Under the pieces are notes generated by a model. The model ran no database searches, had not been told where the DNA came from, and saw only the letters and a list, made by a program, of their open reading frames with translations. A stretch of DNA of 64,000 nucleotides from Winogradskyella helgolandensis (GTDB lineage: Bacteria; Bacteroidota; Bacteroidia; Flavobacteriales; Flavobacteriaceae), in assembly GCF_013404085.1 (NCBI RefSeq), contig NZ_JABFHO010000001.1, positions 806,001-870,000 on the forward strand, in the 5' to 3' direction. Of this stretch, positions 36,458 through 45,529 are shown one piece after another. Position 1 is the stretch's first letter, and each line of letters begins with the position of its first letter. The position numbers and the translations under genes were made by a program.

Positions 36458-37501
36458 CTAATCTGTTATCATAGTCTTAGGGACACGCTTATTCATAATA
36501 GAAAACCAAAGTGGAGGCAACATGGCTAAGACCATTGATGTTGGATAACCATAAGGCATTTGTGGACTTTCCTCATGGCAATCTAATATTTGATATTTTT
36601 TAGATGTTTTATAATGATGATCACTATGTCTGGTTAATTCATACAATACAATTCTACCTATAACATGATTAGAATTCCATGAATGGATCTCCTTAACACG
36701 TTCGTAACGTCCGGATTTAGTTTTTAATCGCAACAGACCGTAATGTTCAATATAATTAACAGTTTCAAGGAGAATAAAACCAACAATTCCAGCAAAAAAA
36801 GCAAACAGTAAAGCTGAAGTCCCAAATATGAATAAAACTGCAATTAGATAGCTAATTTGAAAGAAAACGAACCAAAACATGTCATTTTTAAGCGAAAAGA
36901 AGTGTTTTTTGTTGTTTTTCAACAATTTGTTCTGAATGTTCCAAGCATTAAAATATTGCCGTAGTGTTGAAGTCAACCAAAAGGAATACACAGTTTGATT
37001 ATAACGAGCTGTTGCAGGGTCTTCTGGAGTTGCTGCATGCAAATGATGACCAAAATTGTGTTCTATATAAAAGTGCATATAAAATGAAGGTAGAAGTAGC
37101 GCTTTGCCTAAAAAGCGTTCGTTTGTGGTTTGTCTATGGCCAAGTTCGTGAGCAACATTAATACCGTTAACACCCAAAACAATACCAACAGAAACAATGA
37201 TTCCGACGAATTCATAAGTTTCTAATGCTGCGTTTGATACGGTAAATAATCCATAAATAACTAAACCATAAACAATAGGAAGATTTAAATACAACAACCA
37301 ATCAAATAGCTTTTGTTTTAACTTATTGTCGGCTTCATCAGGCTTTAAATTATCCGTATCAACAGGAAATATCAGTTCTAAAATCGGAATGCAAACAAAT
37401 CCAAAAATAGGAGTAGCCCAAATCCAATAGCCTTTAAAATACAAACTGAAGAAACAGACTAAAGGGATTGAAAATGCGGCTAGATATTTAAGGTCTTTCA
37501 T
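36458..37501 (-). CDS. alkB: Alkane 1-monooxygenase (AlkB-type)
   Basis: This integral-membrane non-heme di-iron enzyme hydroxylates the end carbon of alkanes or related chains, using reduced rubredoxin. The 347-residue protein has several membrane helices and the histidine clusters of the family: HELGH (118-122), EHNFGHHLHAATPEDPATA (His148, His152, His153), NYIEHYGLLR, and LTRHSDHHYKTSKKYQ near the C-terminus. The NYIEHYGLLR block is diagnostic for AlkB over ordinary desaturases. No rubredoxin gene is nearby. The true substrate could be alkanes or lipid chains. It is a single gene. Confidence 0.88.
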   Translation of the reverse strand: MKDLKYLAAFSIPLVCFFSLYFKGYWIWATPIFGFVCIPILELIFPVDTDNLKPDEADNKLKQKLFDWLLYLNLPIVYGLVIYGLFTVSNAALETYEFVGIIVSVGIVLGVNGINVAHELGHRQTTNERFLGKALLLPSFYMHFYIEHNFGHHLHAATPEDPATARYNQTVYSFWLTSTLRQYFNAWNIQNKLLKNNKKHFFSLKNDMFWFVFFQISYLIAVLFIFGTSALLFAFFAGIVGFILLETVNYIEHYGLLRLKTKSGRYERVKEIHSWNSNHVIGRIVLYELTRHSDHHYKTSKKYQILDCHEESPQMPYGYPTSMVLAMLPPLWFSIMNKRVPKTMITD

Positions 37502-37683
37502 ATGTAGTTTGTCATTCTTTTAGAGGTAGAAATCCACGTTTAAGTTAAGAATGCCTCAATTTGAATCTAATTTAACACCAAAAACATCTAAATTAACAGA
37601 ATCTTACCATTTTTCCCGAAATTGCAATTAAAATAAAATCGTAGTTTAGTCAGTTAAAGGTAATATGGCATTTTAAACCAAAG

Positions 37684-37715
37684 GCTAATAGCTAAAATCC
37701 AATAGCCAAAATCTA
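37684..37715 (+). repeat. 14-bp tandem repeat in the DUF4175 leader
   Basis: AATAGCTAAAATCC (37687-37700) is followed directly by AATAGCCAAAATCT (37701-37714), two copies of a 14-bp unit running up to the start codon. The unit resembles the 14-bp repeat before glnS (shared CTAAyAGCTAA core). Confidence 0.7.
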
Positions 37716-40700
37716 ATGAGCAACTTTAATACTATAAAACAAAAACTAGAGCAATTCATTAAAAGGTATTACACCAATGAATTACTAAAAGGCGCTATCT
37801 TATTTTTCTCCATTGGTTTGTTATATCTCATTGTTACCTTATTTGTAGAATATGTATTGTGGTTGAATCCCACAGCAAGAACAATCTTATTCTGGACATT
37901 CATTGGAGTAGAATTAGCTTTATTCGTAAAATTCATCGCCATTCCATTATCACATTTATTCAAACTTAGAAAAGGTATCAATTTTGAAACAGCTTCTAAA
38001 TTAATAGGAAATCATTTCCCAGAAGTCAGCGATAAACTATTAAACGTACTTCAATTAAACAAAAGTCCACAACAATCCGATTTATTATTAGCAAGCATAG
38101 AACAAAAGTCTCAAGAATTACAACCGATTCCGTTTAAGTCTGCGGTTAATTTTAAATCAAATACCAAATATTTAAAATATGCCGCCATTCCTATTGTCAT
38201 TTTATTATTGTCCTTCGCCACAGGAAAAATAAATTGGTTTAGCGATAGTTACGAACGCGTGGTAAATTACCAAACGGCTTATGAACCACCAGCTCCTTTT
38301 CAATTTTTTGTGTTGAATGAATCGCTTCAAGCTATAGAAAATAAAGATTTTAAGTTAAAAGTATCAACCGCTGGAAATGTGATTCCAGAGAATGCACAAA
38401 TCAAATTTAATGGGCAGTCGTACTTTTTACAACAAATAGCACCTGGCGAATTTCAATATACATTCAGCCTGCCAAAAGAAGCTGTAGAATTTACATTATC
38501 TGCAAATGATGTCACTTCAAAACCTTACAAATTAGAGGTGGTGAACACACCAAATCTCGTTAATTTTGAAATGGTTTTAGATTACCCGTCGCATACTAAA
38601 AAGCAAGATGAGGTATTGAAAAGTACCGGTTCAGCGGTTATTCCTGAGGGTACAAATGTGACATGGAAAGCCAAGACAAAGTCCACTACGGGAGTACAAA
38701 TTTATGCCGAAGACACCTTGAGTTTCAAACCAATTGACAAAGGCAATTTTGAAGCTTCAAAACGTCTTTTTAGAAACTATAATTACAGTATCACCACGAG
38801 TAATTATGATTTAAAAGACTACGAGAATTTAGCCTATAATATTAATGTTGTAAAAGATACTTATCCTGAATTATCAATTAAGGTTCAAAAGGATTCCATA
38901 GATCAACAAAGCCTTTATTTTTATGGTCAGGCTACTGATGATTATGGTTTAACCAAGTTACAATTGGTGTATTATCCAGCTGATGATGAATCCAAAAAAG
39001 TTGTTGAGTCGATTACCATTTCAAAATCAAATTTTAGTGAATTTGTAAGTGCGTTTCCTAATCAATTCAACTTAGAAGATGGTGTAAGTTACCAACTCTA
39101 TTTTGAAGTGTTTGATAACGATGCACTTCATAATTACAAGCGCACTAAAAGTTCCACGTTTAGTTACCGAAAATTGACTAAAGAAGAAGAAGAGCAGAAG
39201 CAACTTAATGAGCAAAATGAAACGATAAAAGATATTAGTAAAACGTTTGATAAACTTCAGGAACAAGATAAAAAGCTTGAAGAAATATCTAAAACACAAA
39301 AAGAAAAAGAAAGCCTGAATTTTAATGACAAAAAGAAATTTGAAGAGTTTTTAAAACGTCAGAAAAATCAGGAACAGTTGATGAAAAATTTCAACAAAAA
39401 ACTACAGGATAATTTAGAAGAATTTCAAAAAGAAGAAGAGAAGGACGATCAGTTTAAAGAAGATTTAAAAGAACGTTTAAAGGAAAATGAAGAGCAACTT
39501 AAAAAGGACGAAAAGCTGCTTGAGGAACTTGAAAAGCTACAGGATAAAATTAATAAAGAAGAGTTTACAGAAAAACTTGAAGAATTAGCCAAGCAAAATA
39601 AGAATAAGCAACGCAGCATGAAACAGCTTTTAGAGTTAACAAAGCGTTTTTATGTGATGAAGAAAGCCGAAAAGGTGGCGAGGGACTTAGAAAAATTAGC
39701 TGAAGAACAAGAGCAATTATCAGAAAAGGATATAGAGAATACTAAAGACGCTCAAGAAAAATTAAACGATGAATTTGATAAGCTACAAAAAGAAATAGAG
39801 GAATTAATGAGAGAAGATAAACAGCTTCAAAAACCAATGGATATTCCAAGGGATGAATTTTTAGAAGATGAAATAAAATTCGATCAAAAAGAAGCTAAGG
39901 ACGCTTTAGACAAGAAGGAAGAAAGCGAATCTGAAAAGAAACCACAAGAAGCACAAGAGCAGCAAGAAAAAGCTAAAGAAAAGCAAAAGAAAGCAGCTAA
40001 GAAGATGAAGCAGATCAGTGACATGATGAAAAAAGCTGCTAGTGGAGGTGGTGGAGGTGGTGAGCAAATGTCTGAGGATATCGATACGTTACGTCAAATT
40101 TTAAAAAACCTATTACTTTATTCTTTTGATCAAGAAGCTCTTATGGGAACTTTTGAGAGTATTGGAATTGATAATAATAAATATGGAAAGTACATTATAG
40201 AGCAAAGTAATCTTAGAGCTCATTTTGAGCATATTGATGATAGTTTATTTGCTTTGTCGTTAAGACAACCTAAGATTTCTGAACAAGTAAATTCACAAAT
40301 TACCGATGTGTATTTTAATATAGACAAAGCTTTAGACAATTTAACAGAGAATAGACTTTATCAAGGTGTTGGTGCACAACAATATGCTGTAACAGCGACC
40401 AACGAATTGGCGAATTTTTTAAGTGATGTTTTAGATAATATGGAAATGCAAATGAATCCGTCTATGGGTGAAGGAAGTGGTGGCGGAGAACAGTTACCAG
40501 ATATTATTATGAGCCAAGAGGAGCTTAATAAGAAAATGGAAGAAGGTGTTAAGAAAGGTGAAGAAGGAAAAGAAGGTGAAGAAGGAAAGGAAGGTGAGGG
40601 TGAAAAACCAGGTGAAGAAGGTAAGGAAGGCAAAGAAGGTGAAGGCGATAAGCCGGGAGATAAAGGAAAATCTGGTAAAGAAGGAGAAAGTGGTGAAAGT

Positions 40701-41324
40701 GGTGAGAGCGGAAAAGGCGGACAGAAAGAAGGTAAACAAGGTGAAGGTGGTCAATCTGGTGAAAACGGATCTCAAAATGGCGAAGGACAACAAGGTGGAA
40801 AGCAAGGAGAAAATGGCAAAGATGGTAAGGGAAACAAAGATGGAAAAAATGGTGGTGATAGAAATGGTGAAGGTGAAAATAATGACGGCTATGGTGAAGG
40901 TGGAAGTGAGGAACAAAACGGTGAGCTATTTAAAATTTACCAGCAACAACAACAATTACGACAAGCCTTAGAAGATCGATTAGTTAAAGATGGTAGAATA
41001 GAATCCGCAGGTCAATTGATTAGACAAATGGAAGAGATTGAATTGGATTTATTGAATACTGGTTTTACGAATCAGACCCTTCAAAAAATGATGGATCTTC
41101 AACATAATTTGTTAAAATTAGAGAATGCTACCTTCATGCAAGGGCAAGATTCAAAACGGAAATCTGAAACGAATAAAGAAGAATTTAATCAAACTAATCC
41201 TAGTCAAATTCCGACGGCGAAACAATATTTCAATACAACTGAAATTTTAAATCGTCAAGCACTACCTTTGCAGAATCAGTATAAGAGGAAAATTCAAGAG
41301 TATTTTAAGAAAACCAATGATTAG
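37716..41324 (+). CDS. DUF4175 family membrane protein, very large
   Basis: This 1202-residue protein has two hydrophobic segments near the start (about 24-46, 52-72), a third at about 151-168, and a beta-rich extracellular part (about 180-480) with immunoglobulin-like look. A long charged coiled coil follows (about 485-800, K/E/Q/L-rich), then a glycine-hinge GGGGGG (near 785), a helical part, the low-complexity G/E/K region (about 940-1070), and a helical C-terminus. The pattern fits DUF4175, a family common in Bacteroidota and next to ybeY. The function is not established. The stop overlaps the ybeY start by 8 nt. Confidence 0.8.
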   Translation: MSNFNTIKQKLEQFIKRYYTNELLKGAILFFSIGLLYLIVTLFVEYVLWLNPTARTILFWTFIGVELALFVKFIAIPLSHLFKLRKGINFETASKLIGNHFPEVSDKLLNVLQLNKSPQQSDLLLASIEQKSQELQPIPFKSAVNFKSNTKYLKYAAIPIVILLLSFATGKINWFSDSYERVVNYQTAYEPPAPFQFFVLNESLQAIENKDFKLKVSTAGNVIPENAQIKFNGQSYFLQQIAPGEFQYTFSLPKEAVEFTLSANDVTSKPYKLEVVNTPNLVNFEMVLDYPSHTKKQDEVLKSTGSAVIPEGTNVTWKAKTKSTTGVQIYAEDTLSFKPIDKGNFEASKRLFRNYNYSITTSNYDLKDYENLAYNINVVKDTYPELSIKVQKDSIDQQSLYFYGQATDDYGLTKLQLVYYPADDESKKVVESITISKSNFSEFVSAFPNQFNLEDGVSYQLYFEVFDNDALHNYKRTKSSTFSYRKLTKEEEEQKQLNEQNETIKDISKTFDKLQEQDKKLEEISKTQKEKESLNFNDKKKFEEFLKRQKNQEQLMKNFNKKLQDNLEEFQKEEEKDDQFKEDLKERLKENEEQLKKDEKLLEELEKLQDKINKEEFTEKLEELAKQNKNKQRSMKQLLELTKRFYVMKKAEKVARDLEKLAEEQEQLSEKDIENTKDAQEKLNDEFDKLQKEIEELMREDKQLQKPMDIPRDEFLEDEIKFDQKEAKDALDKKEESESEKKPQEAQEQQEKAKEKQKKAAKKMKQISDMMKKAASGGGGGGEQMSEDIDTLRQILKNLLLYSFDQEALMGTFESIGIDNNKYGKYIIEQSNLRAHFEHIDDSLFALSLRQPKISEQVNSQITDVYFNIDKALDNLTENRLYQGVGAQQYAVTATNELANFLSDVLDNMEMQMNPSMGEGSGGGEQLPDIIMSQEELNKKMEEGVKKGEEGKEGEEGKEGEGEKPGEEGKEGKEGEGDKPGDKGKSGKEGESGESGESGKGGQKEGKQGEGGQSGENGSQNGEGQQGGKQGENGKDGKGNKDGKNGGDRNGEGENNDGYGEGGSEEQNGELFKIYQQQQQLRQALEDRLVKDGRIESAGQLIRQMEEIELDLLNTGFTNQTLQKMMDLQHNLLKLENATFMQGQDSKRKSETNKEEFNQTNPSQIPTAKQYFNTTEILNRQALPLQNQYKRKIQEYFKKTND
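40540..40920 (+). repeat. Low-complexity G/E/K-rich coding tract
   Basis: About 127 codons of DUF4175 encode runs such as GEEGKEGEEGKEGEGEKPG and later GKDGKGNKDGKNGGDRNG. Glycine falls at roughly every third residue in places, like a collagen helix, but proline is rare. The DNA is made of short GAA-GGT/AAA-GGA units, prone to slippage in multiples of three. Confidence 0.85.
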
Positions 41325-41727
41325 TTTTAACTACGAAACCGACTTTATTTTAGATCGAGAAGCAGAATTCACGCAGTGGATTTCATCTACCATTTTAGAA
41401 GAAAAATGTAAAATAGGAGATATCGACTATATCTTTTGTTCTGATGATTATTTACATAAATTGAATGTAGATTTTTTAAATCATGATACTTTAACAGATA
41501 TAATCAGCTTTGATTATTCAGTAGGAAAAGAACTACATGGTGAGATTTATATATCTGTTGATCGTGTTAGAGAAAATGCATCGGAATTTAATACGGCTTT
41601 TAATGAGGAAATGGCACGCGTGATTATTCATGGTGTTTTGCATTACTGCGGTTATAAAGACAAAACTGATGCAGCGGAAAAAGAGATGCGTTCTAAAGAA
41701 GATTACTACTTAGCGAAACGCAATTAA
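41317..41727 (+). CDS. ybeY: Endoribonuclease YbeY (16S rRNA maturation)
   Basis: This metal-dependent endoribonuclease takes part in 16S rRNA 3'-end maturation and ribosome quality control. The 136-residue protein has the family core, TLTDIISFDYS, GEIYISVDRV and IIHGVLHYCGYKDKTDAAE. The zinc motif is normally H-G-x-L-H-x-x-G-Y-D-H. Here the first two histidines are present, but the third ligand position holds Asp (KD in place of DH), a form I recall from Bacteroidota. It starts within the end of the DUF4175 gene (8-nt overlap), so the two are coupled. Confidence 0.92.
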   Translation: MISFNYETDFILDREAEFTQWISSTILEEKCKIGDIDYIFCSDDYLHKLNVDFLNHDTLTDIISFDYSVGKELHGEIYISVDRVRENASEFNTAFNEEMARVIIHGVLHYCGYKDKTDAAEKEMRSKEDYYLAKRN

Positions 41728-41744
41728 TACATACCAATTCAGTG

Positions 41745-41752
41745 TATATTTG
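41745..41752 (+). promoter_or_regulatory. TAnnTTTG element before mnmG
   Basis: TATATTTG matches the -7 consensus, 58 nt before the mnmG start and 27 nt before the parS-like palindrome, which would fall within the mRNA leader. Confidence 0.4.
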
Positions 41753-41779
41753 CAGACTCAAAATTTTTTAAAATTTAAT

Positions 41780-41795
41780 TGTTCCACGTGGAACA
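41780..41795. other. parS: parS-like site (TGTTCCACGTGGAACA)
   Basis: A perfect 16-bp palindrome fits the ParB-binding parS form (consensus TGTTnCACGTGAAACA) with one change in the right half (GGAACA for GAAACA). It lies 15 nt before the mnmG start codon. With the second site at 43714 it flanks the gene. Chromosomal parS sites lie near the replication origin and load ParB/SMC. Confidence 0.8.
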
Positions 41796-41810
41796 AAAAC
41801 GAATCGATAT

Positions 41811-43682
41811 ATGTTTAATGAAGTTTATGATGTTGTTGTAGTCGGTGCAGGTCACGCAGGAAGTGAAGCTGCAGCAGCTGCTGCAAATATGGGAAGTAAG
41901 ACATTATTAATTACAATGAACCTTCAAAACATTGCTCAAATGTCTTGTAATCCTGCTATGGGTGGTATTGCAAAAGGCCAAATTGTAAGAGAGATAGATG
42001 CGCTTGGAGGTTATAGTGGAATTGTTTCGGATACCTCTGCGATTCAATTTAAGATGCTAAACAAATCCAAAGGACCTGCAATGTGGAGTCCTAGAGTGCA
42101 ATCCGATAGAATGCGTTTTGCGGAGGATTGGAGAATGCTTTTGGAAGGCACAGAAAATCTTGATTTTTATCAAGAGATGGTTTCTGGACTTATAGTCGAA
42201 AATCATAAAGTAGTTGGTGTTAAAACATCGCTTGGTGTTGAAGTTCGAGCAAAGTCAGTTGTCCTTACAAATGGAACGTTTTTAAATGGTTTAATTCATA
42301 TTGGTGATAAGAATTTTGGTGGTGGTAGAGCAGGTGAAAGAGCGGCTACTGGAATCACAGAACAACTTGTAAATTTAGGTTTTGAATCGGGTAGAATGAA
42401 AACCGGAACTCCTCCTAGAGTGGATGGTCGGTCTTTAGATTTTTCAAAAATGGTAGAGCAACCTGGTGATGAAGATCCACAAAAATTCTCGTATTTAGAT
42501 ATTACAAAACCGTTAACTAAACAGCGCTCTTGTCATATGTCGTATACGAGTGAATTGGTTCACGATTTGTTACGTGAAGGCTTTGATCGCTCACCAATGT
42601 TTAATGGTAGAATTAAAAGTGTAGGTCCTCGGTATTGTCCTTCAATTGAGGATAAGATTAATCGTTTTGCAGATAAAGATAGACACCAGTTATTCGTTGA
42701 GCCTGAAGGGTGGAATACTTGTGAATATTATATAAATGGATTCTCAACATCGTTGCCAGAAGATGTTCAATTTAAAGCCTTGCGTTCTGTTGTAGGTTTT
42801 GAAAACGTAAAATTCTTTAGACCGGGTTATGCGATAGAATACGATTACTTTCCGCCAACACAATTGAAGCATACGTTAGAAACTAAGCTCGTTGAAGGTT
42901 TATATTTTGCCGGACAAATTAATGGAACGACTGGTTATGAAGAGGCCGCGTCTCAAGGTTTAATGTCTGGTATTAATGCGAGTTTAAAAGTGCAAGAAAA
43001 AGATGCTTTTACATTACAGCGAGATGAAGCTTATATCGGGGTTTTAATAGATGATTTAATTACAAAAGGAACGGAAGAGCCTTACAGGATGTTTACTTCT
43101 AGAGCGGAATATAGGACCTTATTAAGACAAGATAATGCTGATTTTAGATTAACGCCTAAAGGTTATAAATTGGGATTAGCTTCTGAAAAACGTTTAAAAC
43201 GTATGGAGGAAAAGGAATCTAAATCGGATGCTTTTGTGCAATTTTTTAGAGATACAAGCGTCACACCGGAAGAGGCAAATCCGGTTTTGGAATCTAAGAA
43301 CTCAGCACCAGTTAAACAGCAAGATAAAATGTTTAAATTATATGCTAGGCCAAATATTACGATTGACGATGTTAGACAATTTCAATCTGTAGATGATTAT
43401 ATTCAGTCTAATAATTTGGATACAGAGATTATTGAGCAAACAGAAATTCAGGTGAAATATGCGGGTTATATTGAGAAGGAAAAGAACAATGCTGACAAAC
43501 TAAATAGATTAGAGAATTTAAAAATTCCAGCTGGTTTTGATTATTCAAAATTGAAATCTATGAGTATTGAGGCGCGTCAAAAGTTGACTAAAATTCAACC
43601 TGTAACCATCTCTCAGGCTTCGCGAATTAGTGGGGTAAACCCAAATGATATTTCTGTATTGTTGGTTTATTTGGGCAGGTAA
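41811..43682 (+). CDS. mnmG: tRNA uridine-5-carboxymethylaminomethyl modification enzyme MnmG
   Basis: With MnmE, this FAD enzyme makes the cmnm5/nm5 modification on U34 of several tRNAs. The 623-residue protein has the FAD-binding motif VVVGAGHAGSEAA near the start, then SCNPAMGGIAKGQIVREIDALGG, GRMKTGTPPRVDGR, and the C-terminal helical domain ending RISGVNPNDISVLLVYL. The length is normal. In many bacteria mnmG (gidA) lies near the origin of replication, which agrees with the parS-like sites on each side. No mnmE is in the window. Confidence 0.96.
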   Translation: MFNEVYDVVVVGAGHAGSEAAAAAANMGSKTLLITMNLQNIAQMSCNPAMGGIAKGQIVREIDALGGYSGIVSDTSAIQFKMLNKSKGPAMWSPRVQSDRMRFAEDWRMLLEGTENLDFYQEMVSGLIVENHKVVGVKTSLGVEVRAKSVVLTNGTFLNGLIHIGDKNFGGGRAGERAATGITEQLVNLGFESGRMKTGTPPRVDGRSLDFSKMVEQPGDEDPQKFSYLDITKPLTKQRSCHMSYTSELVHDLLREGFDRSPMFNGRIKSVGPRYCPSIEDKINRFADKDRHQLFVEPEGWNTCEYYINGFSTSLPEDVQFKALRSVVGFENVKFFRPGYAIEYDYFPPTQLKHTLETKLVEGLYFAGQINGTTGYEEAASQGLMSGINASLKVQEKDAFTLQRDEAYIGVLIDDLITKGTEEPYRMFTSRAEYRTLLRQDNADFRLTPKGYKLGLASEKRLKRMEEKESKSDAFVQFFRDTSVTPEEANPVLESKNSAPVKQQDKMFKLYARPNITIDDVRQFQSVDDYIQSNNLDTEIIEQTEIQVKYAGYIEKEKNNADKLNRLENLKIPAGFDYSKLKSMSIEARQKLTKIQPVTISQASRISGVNPNDISVLLVYLGR

Positions 43683-43689
43683 AAATAGA

Positions 43690-43709
43690 TTCTCACTTTT
43701 GTGAGAATA
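43690..43709. other. Hairpin after mnmG
   Basis: Eight-base perfect arms ATTCTCAC and GTGAGAAT are separated by four T residues, 8 nt past the mnmG stop. Only A residues follow on the plus strand, so it may stabilise the mRNA end more than terminate. It lies 5 nt before the second parS-like site. Confidence 0.55.
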
Positions 43710-43713
43710 AAAT

Positions 43714-43729
43714 GTTCCACGTGAAACAA
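43714..43729. other. parS: parS site (TGTTCCACGTGAAACA)
   Basis: This fits the general parS consensus TGTTnCACGTGAAACA at every fixed position. It lies 32 nt after the mnmG stop codon and 1934 bp from the first site. Confidence 0.85.
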
Positions 43730-43841
43730 TTTGTTTCTATGACGTTAAACGGTGTGATTAATTCTTAAAAACTGTTAGTGAATATCCCAACATTGATAAA
43801 GATCTATAGCTTAAAATGTATTCGAAAAAACATTAAGACGT

Positions 43842-44387
43842 TTGATTAAAACTAAAGATACATTGATATTGGTTTTTGTAATTGCTCTAATATTTGTAAT
43901 TGGATTAACTTCTTATTTTATTTATAACATTCAGAACAAGTATAGCAAACCATCTTATTCAGAAAATTATATTGAAATCAAAACACGATATCTTTATGGG
44001 TTTGTTAGTGATTCTTTGATGTTGCGTACTGAATATCGTTTGACGAAAACTGAAAATAATTCTACTATTGGGTATAATTATATAAGTGAAACCGATGTAT
44101 CAAGAAACTTTAAAATAACCTATAATTTAAAAATTGAAACTCTGATTTTTGATATAGGAGCTGAATATGAAATAAGCAAATTTAAAGTGTTATCTGATTT
44201 GGATGGAAATTGGTTTGATAGTTATATGATGATTGAACCAATAATTGATGGAGTAGGGCCTATACTATTTAATAAGGATTATGGAGCTTTAGCTTTTACA
44301 AATGCACATAGCCCTTCAGTATTCTTTATTTCAGAAAAGGATAATCTTTTATTTGTAAAGCAAATTGAAGAAAAATTATATCAGTAA
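43842..44387 (+). CDS. Hypothetical protein with one N-terminal membrane helix
   Basis: This protein of 181 residues has a single hydrophobic helix (about 8-29), followed by a soluble part with beta-strand character. I do not recognise the family. The start is TTG at 43842: an in-frame stop lies at 43812 and there is no ATG or GTG between, so either TTG is used or the gene has lost its start. An ATG at 43816 in another frame reads only six codons. The downstream methyltransferase gene is close, which suggests they are co-transcribed. Confidence 0.5.
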   Translation: MIKTKDTLILVFVIALIFVIGLTSYFIYNIQNKYSKPSYSENYIEIKTRYLYGFVSDSLMLRTEYRLTKTENNSTIGYNYISETDVSRNFKITYNLKIETLIFDIGAEYEISKFKVLSDLDGNWFDSYMMIEPIIDGVGPILFNKDYGALAFTNAHSPSVFFISEKDNLLFVKQIEEKLYQ

Positions 44388-44421
44388 TATTGCAATTCAT
44401 TTCAAAAGTAAAAGTGTATTC

Positions 44422-45282
44422 GTGCTAAATCAAAAACCAACATATCTAACTTTAAAAGACCATTCTGTTTCTAAAGAAGAATTCCAATTATTATATAATG
44501 AGGAGCTCGATATGTTAGAAACATTTCCGGAGCCAAAAGGTGAAAAGCTTTCAGAATATTACAAAAGTGAAGACTATATTTCGCACACAGATACCAAGCG
44601 AAATTTACTAGAATTCGCCTACCATAAAGTAAGAGAAATTTCTCTAAATCGAAAATTGAAATTAATCAATTCTTTTCAGTCAGAAACTAAAACACTTTTG
44701 GATATCGGATGTGGAACTGGTGATTTTTTAGAAACGGCTCAAAAAGACAACTGGAAAATAACAGGAATAGAACCGAACGAAAATGCACGACAAATTGCAA
44801 ATTCAAAAACAAATAATGCAGTTTTTGAAACCGAAGAATTATTAAAATTGAAGCCTCACAGTTTTGATGTTATTACCCTTTGGCATGTGTTAGAACATTT
44901 ACCAGATTTAGAAATGCACACTGTATTATTTAAAAAACTTTTAAAACCAAATGGCACTTTAGTAATTGCGGTTCCAAATTATAAAAGTTATGATGCGGAG
45001 TATTACAAAAACTTTTGGGCTGCTTATGATGTGCCAAGACACCTTTGGCATTTTTCAAAAATGTCTATTTCAGAATTATTCAAAAGAAAACAAATGACAT
45101 TGCTAAAAACCTTACCAATGAAATTTGATGCCTATTATGTGTGTTTACTTTCTGAAAAATATAAATCAGGATTCATGAATCCAATTAAGGCATTTTGGAT
45201 AGGATGGCAATCTAATCGTAAAGCAAAACGTTCAGGAGAGTACTCTTCTCATATTTATGTCTTGCGAAGTGGTAATTCTTAA
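44422..45282 (+). CDS. Class I SAM-dependent methyltransferase
   Basis: This 286-residue enzyme has SAM motif I LLDIGCGTGDFLETAQ, the acidic residue after the next strand in ITGIEPNENA, and VITLWHVLEHLPDLE with KPNGTLVIAVPNY, the standard form of this fold. I took the GTG at 44422 as the start. It gives VLNQKPTYLTLKDHSVS, like related proteins, and a TAATATTG element lies just upstream. The open frame reaches to 44365 (TTG) and would overlap the previous gene. The substrate is unknown. Confidence 0.8.
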   Translation: MLNQKPTYLTLKDHSVSKEEFQLLYNEELDMLETFPEPKGEKLSEYYKSEDYISHTDTKRNLLEFAYHKVREISLNRKLKLINSFQSETKTLLDIGCGTGDFLETAQKDNWKITGIEPNENARQIANSKTNNAVFETEELLKLKPHSFDVITLWHVLEHLPDLEMHTVLFKKLLKPNGTLVIAVPNYKSYDAEYYKNFWAAYDVPRHLWHFSKMSISELFKRKQMTLLKTLPMKFDAYYVCLLSEKYKSGFMNPIKAFWIGWQSNRKAKRSGEYSSHIYVLRSGNS

Positions 45283-45436
45283 TATAAGCAGCGCTGTTCT
45301 TTTTTTGATATGCTTAGTGAGTCATAACAATACAAAATCCCGAAACACGCTTAAATCGCTTTATTTAGCTTCTTTTTTGATTGATTTTAAAAATTGAATA
45401 CCTAGATTTCAATAGAAAACATCAATAGTAGAAAAA

Positions 45437-45470
45437 TTGAGCAAATCACGGTGTAACTTTTATACATTTG
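45437..45470 (+). promoter_or_regulatory. Promoter of the OmpH-like gene (TTG-N23-TACATTTG)
   Basis: TTG at 45437-45439 and TACATTTG at 45463-45470 are 23 nt apart, at the upper end of the flavobacterial TTG-N17-23-TAnnTTTG range. It lies 59 nt before the start codon. The preceding 150 bp hold nothing I recognise. Confidence 0.55.
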
Positions 45471-45529
45471 CAAAAATTAAATAAAAACATATTCAACAAA
45501 ATTTTCACAAATACTTAAACAATAAAAAA

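Noticed and set aside
40494..40971. Open frames of about 140 codons on both strands in the DUF4175 tract
   Set aside because: They come from the purine-rich low-complexity coding sequence and give Lys/Val- or Phe/Thr-rich nonsense.
45283..45430. Possible gene remnant after the methyltransferase
   Set aside because: Translations on both strands are broken by many stops and show no family motif.
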